Assembly (NCBI RefSeq): GCF_023973145.1 | Contig: NZ_CP099546.1 | Location: 2,232,001-2,296,000 of the forward strand | Source: Natronosalvus vescus | GTDB lineage: Archaea > Halobacteriota > Halobacteria > Halobacteriales > Natrialbaceae | Length of the DNA: 64,000 bases | Direction: 5' to 3' | Shown: positions 1 through 7,688 of the stretch, piece after piece | How the letters are laid out: each line of letters starts with the position of its first letter | How positions within the stretch are numbered: the first letter of the stretch is position 1 | The notes under the pieces: model-generated | Seen by the model: the letters and a program-made list of their open reading frames with translations, nothing else | The model's database searches: none | Told to the model about the DNA's origin: nothing | Made by a program: the position numbers and the translations under genes

Positions 1-568
1 CGAACTCGCCTACAGCGCCGAGGCCGACATGAGCGAACTCGGCCCCGCCTTCGGCGGCCGCGCTGGCGAGGTCATGAACGCGCTCAACGAGGCCCGCATC
101 GAGGAGCCGACCCTCGAGTCGCTCGAGGCCGCCGTTGTGGACGTGCTCGAGGACGACGACGAACTCACCACTGAGATGGTCTCCTTCGTCACCCAGACGC
201 CGGACACCATCGCGGGGACGGCCTTCGGCCTCGACGGCAACGACAAAGGCGTCGTCTACGTCGACGCCTCGCTCACCGACGACATCGAGAGCGAGGGCTA
301 CGCTCGGGAGGTCATCCGCCGCGTCCAGGAGATGCGCAAGGAACTCGACCTGAACGTCGAGGAGCGCATCGCCCTCGAACTCGAGATCGAGGACGATCGC
401 GTCACTGACCTCGTCGCCCAGCGAGAGGACTTGATCCGCGAGGAGGTTCGCGCCGACGAACTTCGATCGGTCGACGTCGAGCACGGCCAGCGGAAAGCGT
501 GGGACGTCGAAGGCGTAACGATGGAACTGGCGCTCGAGCCCCTGGCTGCTGCGGAAGCGTCGGATTGA
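1..568 (+). CDS. ileS: Isoleucyl-tRNA synthetase, C-terminal part (runs off left edge)
   Basis: Only the last 188 or so codons are visible; the reading frame enters at base 2 and ends at a TGA at 566-568. The piece holds the helical tRNA-binding end and the C-terminal domain of archaeal IleRS, which charges tRNA-Ile in the cytoplasm. The stretch around GYAREVIRRVQEMRKELDL followed by an alternating acidic segment is typical of archaeal and eukaryotic IleRS tails. The catalytic HIGH and KMSKS motifs would lie upstream of the window. ValRS and LeuRS lack this exact tail, so the family call is good. Confidence 0.92.
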   Translation, partial: ELAYSAEADMSELGPAFGGRAGEVMNALNEARIEEPTLESLEAAVVDVLEDDDELTTEMVSFVTQTPDTIAGTAFGLDGNDKGVVYVDASLTDDIESEGYAREVIRRVQEMRKELDLNVEERIALELEIEDDRVTDLVAQREDLIREEVRADELRSVDVEHGQRKAWDVEGVTMELALEPLAAAEASD

Positions 569-697
569 CGGCGACGTCGGTGCCACAACGGCTCGTGGAG
601 GGCGGATTTCTCGAGTGATCGGCAGCCGACCGTCTCACTCGAGCCAGCACGCCGATCACACGAACCCTTTTCATTTTGACCGTCCAACAGGTCGGCT

Positions 698-1102
698 ATG
701 GTCTCTCGCGATACGGTCGTTCACGTGTTCGTCGCCAGCCTCGCAATCGTCCTCCTGGTGCTCGCCGACGTAGCGGGACTCGGTCTCCTCGAGGGGGCGA
801 CGGCAGCCGTCGTCTTCATCGCCTTCTACGGCGTGATCCTTGGCGGGGCCCACCTCGTGCTCGCCATCCTCGGCGAGGACGGCATGATCCCCGTCGAGGC
901 GCGCTGGCGCTACGTCGCCGCACTCGCCGTCGTCCTCGTCGGCACGGCGATGGTCGCCTACGGCGGCTCGTCCTCGATCGGCCCGCTCGAGATCAGCACG
1001 CTCGGTTACGCGCTCGTGGGGATCACGGCTGTCGCGTACGTCGTCGTCGAAGGCCTCGCGGGCTATCGTGATACGCGTCCGCAGGCTGAAAACAGGTCGT
1101 AG
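698..1102 (+). CDS. Small four-helix membrane protein, unknown function
   Basis: A 134-residue hydrophobic protein with about four membrane segments (near residues 9-28, 36-58, 70-87 and 97-117) and a polar tail. The start ATG follows the AT-rich run ccttttcattttg about 30 nt upstream, which looks like a TATA-type promoter, so it is probably transcribed alone after ileS. No motif suggests a substrate or enzyme activity. Codon use matches its neighbours. It is a real gene by composition and hydropathy, but I do not recognise a family. Confidence 0.7.
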   Translation: MVSRDTVVHVFVASLAIVLLVLADVAGLGLLEGATAAVVFIAFYGVILGGAHLVLAILGEDGMIPVEARWRYVAALAVVLVGTAMVAYGGSSSIGPLEISTLGYALVGITAVAYVVVEGLAGYRDTRPQAENRS

Positions 1103-1157
1103 TCGTCGTAGTCGGTGTCGTTGGAATCGTCGGAGCCGTCGTTATCGTCGTTATCGC
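1093..1157. repeat. Low-complexity gtcgt-rich stretch
   Basis: A run of imperfect tcgtcgtagtcg-type units fills the gap between two convergent genes and touches the end of the citrate synthase gene. It looks like simple-sequence slippage. Confidence 0.5.
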
Positions 1158-2299
1158 TCCTCGAGCGGAACGAACTCCTGATCCTCAGGGCCGGTGTAGC
1201 GGGCTCGCGGACGGATCAGGCGGTTGTCGCGCTGGTACTCGAGGACGTGCGCGATCCAGCCGCCGGCGCGGCTCATCGCGAAGATAGGGGTGTAGGTGTC
1301 GATCGGGATGCCGAGCTGGTAGTACACCGAGCCGGAGTAGAAGTCGACGTTGGGGGCGATTCCCTTCTCGGGGAGTTTCTTCTCGTCGGTGAGATAGGCC
1401 TCGAGGGTGGTGGTGATGTCGTACCACTTGCTGTCGCCGGTTTCGGCGAGTTCGGCGCTGCGCTGTTGTAGGATCTTCGCGCGCGGATCCTTGACGTTGT
1501 AGACGCGGTGGCCGAAGCCGGGGATGCGTCGCCCTTCGTCGGTCGCTTGCTCGACCCAGTCACGCGGGTCGAGGTCGCTATCGTCGATTTCGAACAGGAC
1601 TTCCATGACGTCCTGGTTGGCGCCACCGTGCAGCGAACCCGAGAGCGCACCGATGCCGCCGGTGAGCGCGCTGTAGACGTCCGCCATCGTCGATCCGATT
1701 ACCATCGACGTGAACGTCGAGGCGTTCAGACCGTGATCGGCGTGGAGGATGAGCGCCTGATCGAACGTCTCGGCGGCCACCTCGTCGGGCTCCTCGCCCG
1801 TGAACATGTAGAGGAAATTGGCGGCGAGCCCGAGCTCTGGATTCGGGTCGAGTGGCTCTTCGCCCTGGCGGAATCGCTCGAATGCGGCGAGGACGGTCGG
1901 CATTTTGGCGGTGATCCGTCGACCCTTGCGGAGGGATGCCTCGAAGTCGGCGGGATCGGAGTCACCCTCTGGCTCGGTCGCCGACAACATCGAGGTCGCG
2001 GTTCGAAGCGCGGCCATCGGCTTCTCGCCGGCGTCGGCCAGGCTGCGAACGGTCTCGAGGATAGCGTCGTCGACTTCGCGTTCGGCGGCCATCGCGTCGG
2101 TGAACTCGTCGTACTCCGCCTCGGTAGGGAGGTGGCCGTACCAGAGCAAGTAGAGTACCTCCTCGAACTGGGCCCGTTCGGCGAGATCTTCGATCGAGTA
2201 GCCGCGGTAGATGAGTCGACCAGCGTCTCCATCGATGGAACTGAGTTCGGATTCGGCGACCAACACACCCTCTAGCCCTTTCTTCAGATCGTCAGCCAT
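1151..2299 (-). CDS. citZ: Citrate synthase
   Basis: A 382-residue citrate synthase that condenses oxaloacetate and acetyl-CoA at the entry of the TCA cycle; cytoplasmic. The catalytic triad of the family is visible: His224 in GSLHGGANQD, His264 in GFGHRVYNVKDPRA and Asp319 in APNVDFYSG. Length matches the compact archaeal and Gram-positive type rather than the longer NADH-regulated GltA. A 2-methylcitrate synthase cannot be fully excluded, but no prp genes lie nearby. The start ATG at 2299 follows an AATACTTTT TATA-like box about 26-35 nt upstream on the minus strand, suggesting a leaderless mRNA. It is transcribed alone. Confidence 0.95.
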   Translation of the reverse strand: MADDLKKGLEGVLVAESELSSIDGDAGRLIYRGYSIEDLAERAQFEEVLYLLWYGHLPTEAEYDEFTDAMAAEREVDDAILETVRSLADAGEKPMAALRTATSMLSATEPEGDSDPADFEASLRKGRRITAKMPTVLAAFERFRQGEEPLDPNPELGLAANFLYMFTGEEPDEVAAETFDQALILHADHGLNASTFTSMVIGSTMADVYSALTGGIGALSGSLHGGANQDVMEVLFEIDDSDLDPRDWVEQATDEGRRIPGFGHRVYNVKDPRAKILQQRSAELAETGDSKWYDITTTLEAYLTDEKKLPEKGIAPNVDFYSGSVYYQLGIPIDTYTPIFAMSRAGGWIAHVLEYQRDNRLIRPRARYTGPEDQEFVPLEER

Positions 2300-2482
2300 A
2301 GCTAGGACTTTTGTGGGGGATTGGAAAAGTATTGCCGTTTGGCTGTTGCCAGCACGGCTCTTCCGGCCGATTTTCTGTTTCGACTCACGGGGCTGGATTG
2401 TACGATGAACGATAATGAATATATCCGCCGCGAGAGGCGTACACAGACTGTATTCGCCGCATTGACGGAACCGACTCGACGA

Positions 2483-2794
2483 TCACATTTCCTCGCCGTC
2501 CTCGAGGGTTCGCGAGAGTACGATCGTCTGGTACACCGTGAGCACGATCAGGACGGTGCCAGCGGTCGTCGTCGCGAGGACGAATCCGAGTGCGATCAGG
2601 TACGTCAGCTGTTGATCCACCCCCGGAATAACGACGAAGAAGAGGAAGACGGCGACGGTAAACGCGATCCCAACGACGAGCGAGATGACCGCGTTCCGTT
2701 TGACCTCGAGCGCCTCGAGGAGTCGGGTGACGGGCGGCCGTCCTGGTCGATCCGATGACGATGACACGGGTGACATTTCCGACCGAGGGATCAA
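2483..2794 (-). CDS. Small membrane protein, unknown function
   Basis: A 103-residue protein with a basic, serine- and proline-rich N-terminus of about 33 residues and then two or three hydrophobic segments (near 36-58 and 65-93). The start could also be the Met at residue 7. It lies just downstream of the MgtE pair on the same strand with a gap of about 50 nt, so it may share their transcript, but nothing in the sequence ties it to Mg2+ transport. I do not recognise a named family. Confidence 0.6.
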   Translation of the reverse strand: MIPRSEMSPVSSSSDRPGRPPVTRLLEALEVKRNAVISLVVGIAFTVAVFLFFVVIPGVDQQLTYLIALGFVLATTTAGTVLIVLTVYQTIVLSRTLEDGEEM

Positions 2795-2843
2795 AATCGC
2801 GTCGGTCGCAGTTTCACGCGGGAAACCGCGCGGTCGTGGACGG

Positions 2844-3425
2844 TTAGAACAGCACCAGCCACGAGACGCCGATGAAGATGATCATCCCGAAGACGTCGAC
2901 GACGTTCGTGACGATCGGGATCGTCGCGTCGTCGGGATCGATCCCCAGCCGATAGGAGGCGATTGTGGCGGCGAAACTGAACACGACGGCGATGATGGTG
3001 ACCGCCATCCCGCTGACGAGCGAGATGGTGAGCAACGTCGTCAACGGCAGCCCGATGCCGAGGACGACTCCCAGGGCGTACGCGCCGACCGCCAGCGAGG
3101 CGAAGATCGTCGCCCCCAGCGCGAAGATGGCGAGGACGTTCGCAATCAGCCCCGTATCTCGAACGTAGAACGACGTCGTCCCCAGGTGGAGTCGACTCGA
3201 GAGGCGCGAACTCAGGATGGCGCCGAGGTTGCCGCCCATATCGACCATCGTCGGCACCATGATTGCGAGGAGCGCGTACTGCTCGATCATCTCCTCGGCG
3301 CTCTCTAAGGTGATCCCGGCGGCCAGGACGATGACACAGAGCACGACGAGCAGGGGAAACATCGTGGTGACGATGGCTTTCGCGTCCCACGTTCCCAGGG
3401 ATCCGCCAGGCGTCGAGACGACCAT
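2844..3425 (-). CDS. MgtE-type divalent cation transporter, second half-transporter
   Basis: A 193-residue membrane protein equal to one MgtE/SLC41 membrane domain without the cytosolic N and CBS domains of bacterial MgtE. The family signature is visible as MVPTMVDMGGNLGAILSSRL near residues 55-75 and DPDDATIPIVTNVVDVFG in the last third, where acidic residues line the ion path. Its ATG shares one base with the stop of the upstream paralogue (TGATG), so the two are translationally coupled and probably form a heterodimer. Substrate is likely Mg2+ or a related divalent cation, by family inference. Confidence 0.88.
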   Translation of the reverse strand: MVVSTPGGSLGTWDAKAIVTTMFPLLVVLCVIVLAAGITLESAEEMIEQYALLAIMVPTMVDMGGNLGAILSSRLSSRLHLGTTSFYVRDTGLIANVLAIFALGATIFASLAVGAYALGVVLGIGLPLTTLLTISLVSGMAVTIIAVVFSFAATIASYRLGIDPDDATIPIVTNVVDVFGMIIFIGVSWLVLF

Positions 3426-3994
3426 CAGGCGATCACCTCGACGATGCCGACGGCGAAGAGCAAGAACAGCATGCCGAAGATGTCACCGAGCGTCGTCACG
3501 ATGGGGCCGACGAGGTTGTCCGGGTCGTAGCCGTACGTGTAGCCCGCGAAGATCACGGCGAGCAGGCCGAAGATCAGGACGATCGAGGTGAGGACGCCGG
3601 CGATGAGCATGATGCCGATGAACTCGTAGAGTGCGGCGGCTTCCCAGCCGATGATGCCGAGGGCACCCCACGTGATGATCCCGATGACGATCGAGATGCC
3701 GATACCGTTGACGAAGGAGGCGACGACCGCGTTGACCAGTCGCTCGTCCCACTGAAATTTCGGCTCGATCAACCCCTGGTGGAGTCCGCTGGCGATCCGT
3801 CCGCCGAGGGCCCCGTAGACGTTGCCGCGAGTGGCGAGAAAGACCGGTACCATCACGAGCAGGCCAGGAAATCGCTCGACGCTCTCGACGAGACCCTCGA
3901 GGACGATGCCCGCGAAGAGGCCGCCCCCGAGAGCGATTAGCAGGACGGGGAGCGCCTGGCGGTAGATCGACCAGAACTCCTGTCGGACGGTCAT
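3425..3994 (-). CDS. MgtE-type divalent cation transporter, first half-transporter
   Basis: A 189-residue single MgtE membrane domain with about five helices. The conserved LVMVPVFLATRGNVYGALGG segment and the DPDNLVGPIVTTLGDIFG segment mark the family. No CBS or N domain is present, so gating by cytosolic Mg2+ as in bacterial MgtE is not expected. It overlaps the next mgtE by one base. Its ATG overlaps the stop of a repeat-bearing reading frame upstream (ATGA at 3991-3994), which suggests either a coupled leader ORF or coincidence. Halobacteria commonly carry this split pair. Confidence 0.88.
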   Translation of the reverse strand: MTVRQEFWSIYRQALPVLLIALGGGLFAGIVLEGLVESVERFPGLLVMVPVFLATRGNVYGALGGRIASGLHQGLIEPKFQWDERLVNAVVASFVNGIGISIVIGIITWGALGIIGWEAAALYEFIGIMLIAGVLTSIVLIFGLLAVIFAGYTYGYDPDNLVGPIVTTLGDIFGMLFLLFAVGIVEVIA

Positions 3995-4209
3995 GTCGAT
4001 CTCTCCAGGGTACCCGTTGGCCGTTCCTGGTAGTGGATCAGTTGTCGTCCGAACGATCCTCGACGCTCGAGCGTCGGGCCCGTGCTGACGGAGGCCGTCG
4101 AGACTGTGCTGACGGAGGCCGTCGAGACTGTGCTGACGGAGGCCGTCGAGACTGTGCTGACGGAGGCCGCCGAGCGAGTGACGGCTACCGACCGTTTAGC
4201 GTCCTCCAT
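3991..4209 (-). CDS. Possible repeat-encoded small ORF upstream of the mgtE pair
   Basis: An open frame of about 72 codons whose middle is built by a 24-bp tandem repeat, giving an 8-residue Ser/Thr/Val/Ala repeat. It overlaps the end of the 54-residue ORF upstream by 14 bp and touches the first mgtE start with an ATGA overlap. That arrangement looks like an operon member, but the peptide has no family resemblance, and the repeat alone keeps several frames open. It may equally be a non-coding leader of the mgtE mRNA. Confidence 0.25.
   Translation of the reverse strand: MEDAKRSVAVTRSAASVSTVSTASVSTVSTASVSTVSTASVSTGPTLERRGSFGRQLIHYQERPTGTLERST
4083..4170. repeat. 24-bp tandem repeat, 3.7 copies
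   Basis: Three exact 24-nt units (4083-4106, 4107-4130, 4131-4154) are followed by a 16-nt partial fourth unit that diverges after 4169. On the plus strand each unit begins tgctgacggaggccgtcgag. Because the length is a multiple of three, copy-number change would not shift a reading frame crossing it. Confidence 0.95.
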
Positions 4210-4360
4210 AGACCTCACCACGGACGTGCGAGCGGATGATGCCGGCGAACTCCCCCTGTAGTAGATCGAGGATCAGTTCCTCGAGCGAGCGGCCGTGCTC
4301 GCGTGCCGTGGTGGCGCGCGTTTCGATTCGATTGCGGGGGTGATGATTCGTATTCAGCAT
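4196..4360 (-). CDS. 54-residue protein of unknown function
   Basis: The most plausible start is the ATG at 4360, giving a 54-residue, charged, helix-rich peptide (REHGRSLEELILDLLQGEF in the middle). A TATA-like ACTATTTGG lies about 30 nt upstream on the minus strand, consistent with a leaderless transcript. It is first in a possible string with the repeat ORF and the two mgtE genes, so a role in their regulation is possible but unproven. The amphipathic helix resembles small DNA-binding or antitoxin-like proteins only loosely. I do not recognise it. Confidence 0.45.
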   Translation of the reverse strand: MLNTNHHPRNRIETRATTAREHGRSLEELILDLLQGEFAGIIRSHVRGEVYGGR

Positions 4361-4495
4361 ACTACTTGGGTTTTTAGACGAGCCAAATAGTCGTTTTCCT
4401 CCGCCACCTACTGTGTCATAAAATAGCACGCATTCTCGTCGACGGATTCCGCATCCGGTATCGGGCGGAGGCGTTACACGAGTGGCAGGAGAACG

Positions 4496-4515
4496 TCCCC
4501 GACTTCGGTCGGGGA
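4496..4515 (-). terminator. GC-rich hairpin just after the second crcB
   Basis: A perfect 8-bp stem (tccccgac / gtcgggga) closed by a TTCG tetraloop sits four bases past the crcB stop on the minus strand. There is no long T-run after it, so it may be an mRNA 3'-end stabiliser rather than a classical terminator. Confidence 0.55.
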
Positions 4516-4519
4516 GTAG

Positions 4520-4912
4520 TCACATCGCGAGCAGCAACCACGCCACTCCGATCCCCGCGAGTGCGCCGAGGAGGTTGGCGATGGCGTTCAAAACAGCGAC
4601 TCCACGCTGGCCGCGTTCCCACCGCTGTACCGTCTCGACGGAGAACGTCGAGAACGTCGTGAACGCACCGCAGGCGCCGATGCCGAGCAGTTGGACGGTC
4701 GATTCACCCGCGCCGCCGAACACCAGGAGGGCAAAGAGGGTACTTCCCAGGACGTTCACGAGCAGCGTCGCCAGTGGAAACGAGTCCGTCGAGAGCCGTG
4801 TGTACACGATGTGACGAGCGATTGCGCCAATTGCGCCGCCCGTCCCGACGAGGTGGGCCGGCTCGAGAGCCAACCCGGCTGCGATCGAAAGGAAGTCGAG
4901 ACCCGCGATCAC
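4520..4912 (-). CDS. crcB: Fluoride channel CrcB/Fluc, second subunit
   Basis: A 130-residue, four-helix fluoride-specific channel subunit that lets F- leave the cell. Family marks are GTGGAIGAIARHIVY near residue 24, the VNVLGS motif, and GACGAFTTFSTF, which carries the full Phe-box. Its ATG overlaps the stop of the first crcB by four bases (4909-4912), so the pair is co-translated. Paired crcB genes usually encode subunits fixed in opposite orientation that form an antiparallel heterodimer; that is family knowledge applied here. Confidence 0.95.
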   Translation of the reverse strand: MIAGLDFLSIAAGLALEPAHLVGTGGAIGAIARHIVYTRLSTDSFPLATLLVNVLGSTLFALLVFGGAGESTVQLLGIGACGAFTTFSTFSVETVQRWERGQRGVAVLNAIANLLGALAGIGVAWLLLAM

Positions 4913-5298
4913 GTTCGATCACCCCTGAGGCGGCGAGCGACGGTTCGACCGACGAGGACGCCACCGAAACCGAGCGCGTAGGTGCCGAGAACGATGGCGC
5001 CGAATCCGGCGATACCGCCGGCAGTCGCAGATTGCAGTGCGAACCCGCTGTACGTCGTCAACGAGGAGAGAAAGCCCGTCGTGAACACGACCCGGGATTT
5101 TCGGTCGACGAGGCCGGTGTACTGGGCTTCGTAGACGAGAAAGCCGAGGACGGCACTCCCGAGGACGTTGACGACGAGCAGGGCGAGTTCGTCCGGGAGC
5201 AACCCGAGCGTGAAAAAGCGCAGGTTCGCCCCGGCGAACCCGCCGATTCCGATCAGGGCGAGCGTCTCGAGTCGGGGAACGATGGCTGTGTCGGACAT
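4909..5298 (-). CDS. crcB: Fluoride channel CrcB/Fluc, first subunit
   Basis: The start chosen is the ATG at 5298, giving 129 residues; the longer open frame would run through the riboswitch upstream. Four membrane helices, the GGFAGANLRF motif near residue 19 and the VNVLGSAVLGF motif identify CrcB. The Phe-box region reads TTYSGF instead of TTFSTF, so this subunit lacks two of the usual residues. It is the first gene of the crcB pair and lies 15 nt after the 3' arm of a predicted fluoride riboswitch. Confidence 0.93.
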   Translation of the reverse strand: MSDTAIVPRLETLALIGIGGFAGANLRFFTLGLLPDELALLVVNVLGSAVLGFLVYEAQYTGLVDRKSRVVFTTGFLSSLTTYSGFALQSATAGGIAGFGAIVLGTYALGFGGVLVGRTVARRLRGDRT

Positions 5299-5305
5299 GG
5301 CTGAC

Positions 5306-5378
5306 TGGTGGCAGGGACCGTCAGCCGGATCGAACCTCGACACACCGGCGGTTGGGTCAGGCGGGCCCCATCGCCCGA
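5306..5378 (-). promoter_or_regulatory. Fluoride riboswitch (crcB RNA motif)
   Basis: Read on the minus strand from 5376, the RNA begins GGGCGATGGGGCCCGCC, matching 16 of 17 positions of the aptamer core known from Thermotoga. Stem P1 pairs 5376-5372 with 5363-5359. The loop GGGGCC (5369-5364) pairs with GGTCCC (5319-5314), the defining pseudoknot, with one G-U. A second helix pairs GCCGG (5349-5345) with CCGGC (5328-5324), followed by the conserved CTGACGG. It ends about 15 nt before the crcB ATG, with no Shine-Dalgarno between. Fluoride binding should therefore switch on the exporter pair, by transcription or start-site access. Confidence 0.87.
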
Positions 5379-5542
5379 ATACACCCAGCTTTCGACTCGA
5401 GACCTATGAGAATTCCGACTGCGCCGTTTCACGTGGCAATGGATTACTACCGTGATGGACGTGCATGCGTACTGCTGGCCGAGGGCAGGCATGCGCCGCC
5501 TCGAGTAACAAGACTGAAGTTTAGACTCTATCTAAATCAGGT

Positions 5543-6442
5543 ATGGCAAACGGCGAGCACCGGGGCGGGTTTCGGCGAGCCACCTGGGTCAACTTGCTCG
5601 GAAACGCCGCCAAAATCGTCGTCGAGGGAACCGCCGGAATCGTATTCGGCAGTTTTTCACTCCTGGCGGACGCCGCTCACTCCGTCGCAGATCTGGTCGC
5701 CAGCATCGTCGTGCTCGTCTGGGGAACCAGCAGTTACGAGGAACCCGACGACACCCACCCACACGGCCACGATCGAATCGAGCCGTTGACGGCACTGTTC
5801 GTTGGTGCAGTCATCGCGTTGCTCGGCCTCATGCTCCTGTACGAATCCACCCAGGGGATCGTCCGCGGTACTGACGTCACGTTCAGCCCACTCTTGCTCG
5901 GGGCGCTCGCCTTCGCGATCGTCGATATGTATCTCGTCTACCGCTACACCACCGCCGTCAACAGCGACATCGGCTCGACGGCGCTCGAGGCGCTGGCGAT
6001 CGACTGTCTGAACGACATCTACACCTCCCTCGCTGCCGTCGTCGGGATCGTCGGCGTCTTCTTCGGTATCTCCGTGCTCGACGCCGTCGCTGGTGGTCTC
6101 GTCAGTCTCCTCGTCGTTTCGCAAGGGGTCTCGATCGGTCGTGAGAACGTCGGCTATCTCGTTGGTGCTGCACCACCGGCCGAGAAACGCGAGGCGATTG
6201 CCCGAACGCTGCGAAGCCACCCTGGCGTCGAAGGGATCCACGACCTCACCGTCTACTACGACGGGACGGTTCTCGAGGTCGAGGTACACGTCGAAGTCGA
6301 TGGCGACATGCCGCTTCGGGACGCCCACGACCTCGAGACGTCACTCATGAATGTACTTCGGGAGGAAGACGACGTCGGCGACGCACACGTTCACCTCGAT
6401 CCCTCGGGAATCGGGGAGTGGAAAGATCACGTCGAGGGGTGA
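5543..6442 (+). CDS. Cation diffusion facilitator (CDF) family metal exporter
   Basis: A 299-residue CDF transporter that exports divalent metal such as Zn2+, Mn2+ or Fe2+ in exchange for protons. Six membrane helices are followed by a cytosolic C-terminal domain from about residue 210. The metal site is visible as LADAAHSVADL in helix 2 and the paired aspartates of AIDCLNDIYTS in helix 5; HPHGHDRIEP is the family's loop motif. A TATA-like gtttagac lies about 25 nt before the ATG. It is divergent from the riboswitch-controlled crcB pair. Metal specificity cannot be read from the sequence. Confidence 0.9.
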   Translation: MANGEHRGGFRRATWVNLLGNAAKIVVEGTAGIVFGSFSLLADAAHSVADLVASIVVLVWGTSSYEEPDDTHPHGHDRIEPLTALFVGAVIALLGLMLLYESTQGIVRGTDVTFSPLLLGALAFAIVDMYLVYRYTTAVNSDIGSTALEALAIDCLNDIYTSLAAVVGIVGVFFGISVLDAVAGGLVSLLVVSQGVSIGRENVGYLVGAAPPAEKREAIARTLRSHPGVEGIHDLTVYYDGTVLEVEVHVEVDGDMPLRDAHDLETSLMNVLREEDDVGDAHVHLDPSGIGEWKDHVEG

Positions 6443-6446
6443 CCGA

Positions 6447-6590
6447 CTACTCGATTGGCATCGCCGTGTTCCGGTAGGCGACCTCGCAGTTCGGACAGGT
6501 TCCCGGGTTCGACACCGATGTCTCCGTCCGTCCGCACTCGAGGCACTCGTAGGTCGATTCCGATGTCGGATCGTAGGGGGCGTCTTTCAT
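6447..6590 (-). CDS. Rubrerythrin-like zinc-binding small protein (47 aa)
   Basis: Translating 6590 to 6447 on the minus strand gives a 47-residue protein with two CxxC pairs, CLEC at residues 16-19 and CPNC at 32-35, a rubredoxin-like zinc knuckle. It ends NTAMPIE, the tail seen in the many short rubrerythrin-like-domain proteins of Halobacteria. A TATA-like ACATATAG lies about 35 nt upstream. It is convergent with the CDF gene, whose stop is only a few bases away. The protein probably binds Zn or Fe; its biological role is unknown. Confidence 0.88.
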   Translation of the reverse strand: MKDAPYDPTSESTYECLECGRTETSVSNPGTCPNCEVAYRNTAMPIE

Positions 6591-6757
6591 GGGTTCCGGT
6601 GGCCAGCCGTGTGAGTGGTGGCTATATGTCGCAATATTTGCCCAGGCTGATGGCTATTACGGTTCCTGTCAATACCCCTACTGCGACACAAACTACCAAC
6701 CACCTTTCTCGAGGCCACGAGGACAGGTTTTATCGCCTCGCCGGACGCCCACCCTGT

Positions 6758-7684
6758 ATGGACATCGGAGCCGTTCGCGAAGTGACCGTCGGCGACTGTG
6801 CCGACCTCTTCTCCGTCGACACCGGCATGTACGGAACGAGCGAGTACGGTGCAGCCTACATCCTCGACGCCGAGCGCCCCGCCATCGTCGAAACAGGCAT
6901 CGGCACCAACCACGAGTACATTCTGGATGCGCTCGAGACGGTCGGAATCGACCGACCAGACCTCGAGGCCATCGTCGTCACTCACATCCACCTCGATCAC
7001 GCTGGCGGGGCTGGCTTCCTCGCGGAGGCCTGTCCGAACGCCGACGTTTACGTCCACCACGTTGGTGCACCCCATCTCGTCGAACCGGAACGGCTCGTCG
7101 CCAGCACGAAAGCGGCCGTCGGCGATCAGTGGGAGTTCTACACTGATCCTCTTCCGATTCCCGAGGGGCGCGTCGTCGAACTCGAGGACGGCGACGTAAT
7201 CGACCTCGGGAACTACACCCTTCGCACACACGAGGCACCGGGACACGCCCCCCACCAGGTCGTCTTCGAGGTGCCCGAGATGGACGCGCTCTTCACCGGC
7301 GACGCCGCCGGCATCTGGATCCCCTCGATCGAGCGGATCCGAGAAACCTCGCCGCCCGCCCAGTTCAACCTCGAAGGCTGTCTCGCCGACCTCGGGACGA
7401 TCCGGGAACTCGATCCTTCGGTGCTCCTCTACACGCACTTCGGCCCTCGAGAAATCGACGACGTCGACACTGCCCTCGAGACCTACGGCGACGTCCTCAG
7501 CGAGTGGGTCGACAAGGTCGAAACTGCACGAGCAGAGCGCGATGACGATGTTGCCGTCGTCGAGGCACTTTCACGGGACGTCGACCCGGACATCGTCGAG
7601 ACGTGGGGCGAGCGTAAGGCCCGAGCGGAGACGGCGATGAACGTTCGTGGCGTCCTCGGGTACCTCGACTGGAAAGAACAGTGA
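6758..7684 (+). CDS. MBL-fold metallo-hydrolase
   Basis: The start chosen is the ATG at 6758, which follows a TATA-like ttttat about 30 nt upstream; the longer frame lacks support. The 308-residue protein is a metallo-beta-lactamase fold hydrolase with the metal motif HIHLDH at residues 76-81, then GHAPHQ, the bridging aspartate in FTGDAAG and a late histidine in THFGPRE. It resembles the glyoxalase-II-like branch acting on thioesters or phosphoesters. The C-terminal third is helical and acidic. Substrate is unknown; no pathway genes sit beside it. Confidence 0.88.
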   Translation: MDIGAVREVTVGDCADLFSVDTGMYGTSEYGAAYILDAERPAIVETGIGTNHEYILDALETVGIDRPDLEAIVVTHIHLDHAGGAGFLAEACPNADVYVHHVGAPHLVEPERLVASTKAAVGDQWEFYTDPLPIPEGRVVELEDGDVIDLGNYTLRTHEAPGHAPHQVVFEVPEMDALFTGDAAGIWIPSIERIRETSPPAQFNLEGCLADLGTIRELDPSVLLYTHFGPREIDDVDTALETYGDVLSEWVDKVETARAERDDDVAVVEALSRDVDPDIVETWGERKARAETAMNVRGVLGYLDWKEQ

Positions 7685-7688
7685 AAAC

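Noticed and set aside
298-687. Open frames opposite ileS and neighbours
   Set aside because: Serine- and arginine-rich composition and no start context; typical shadow frames of GC-rich genes.
4083-4170. 24-bp repeat as a CRISPR array
   Set aside because: Units are directly adjacent without unique spacers.
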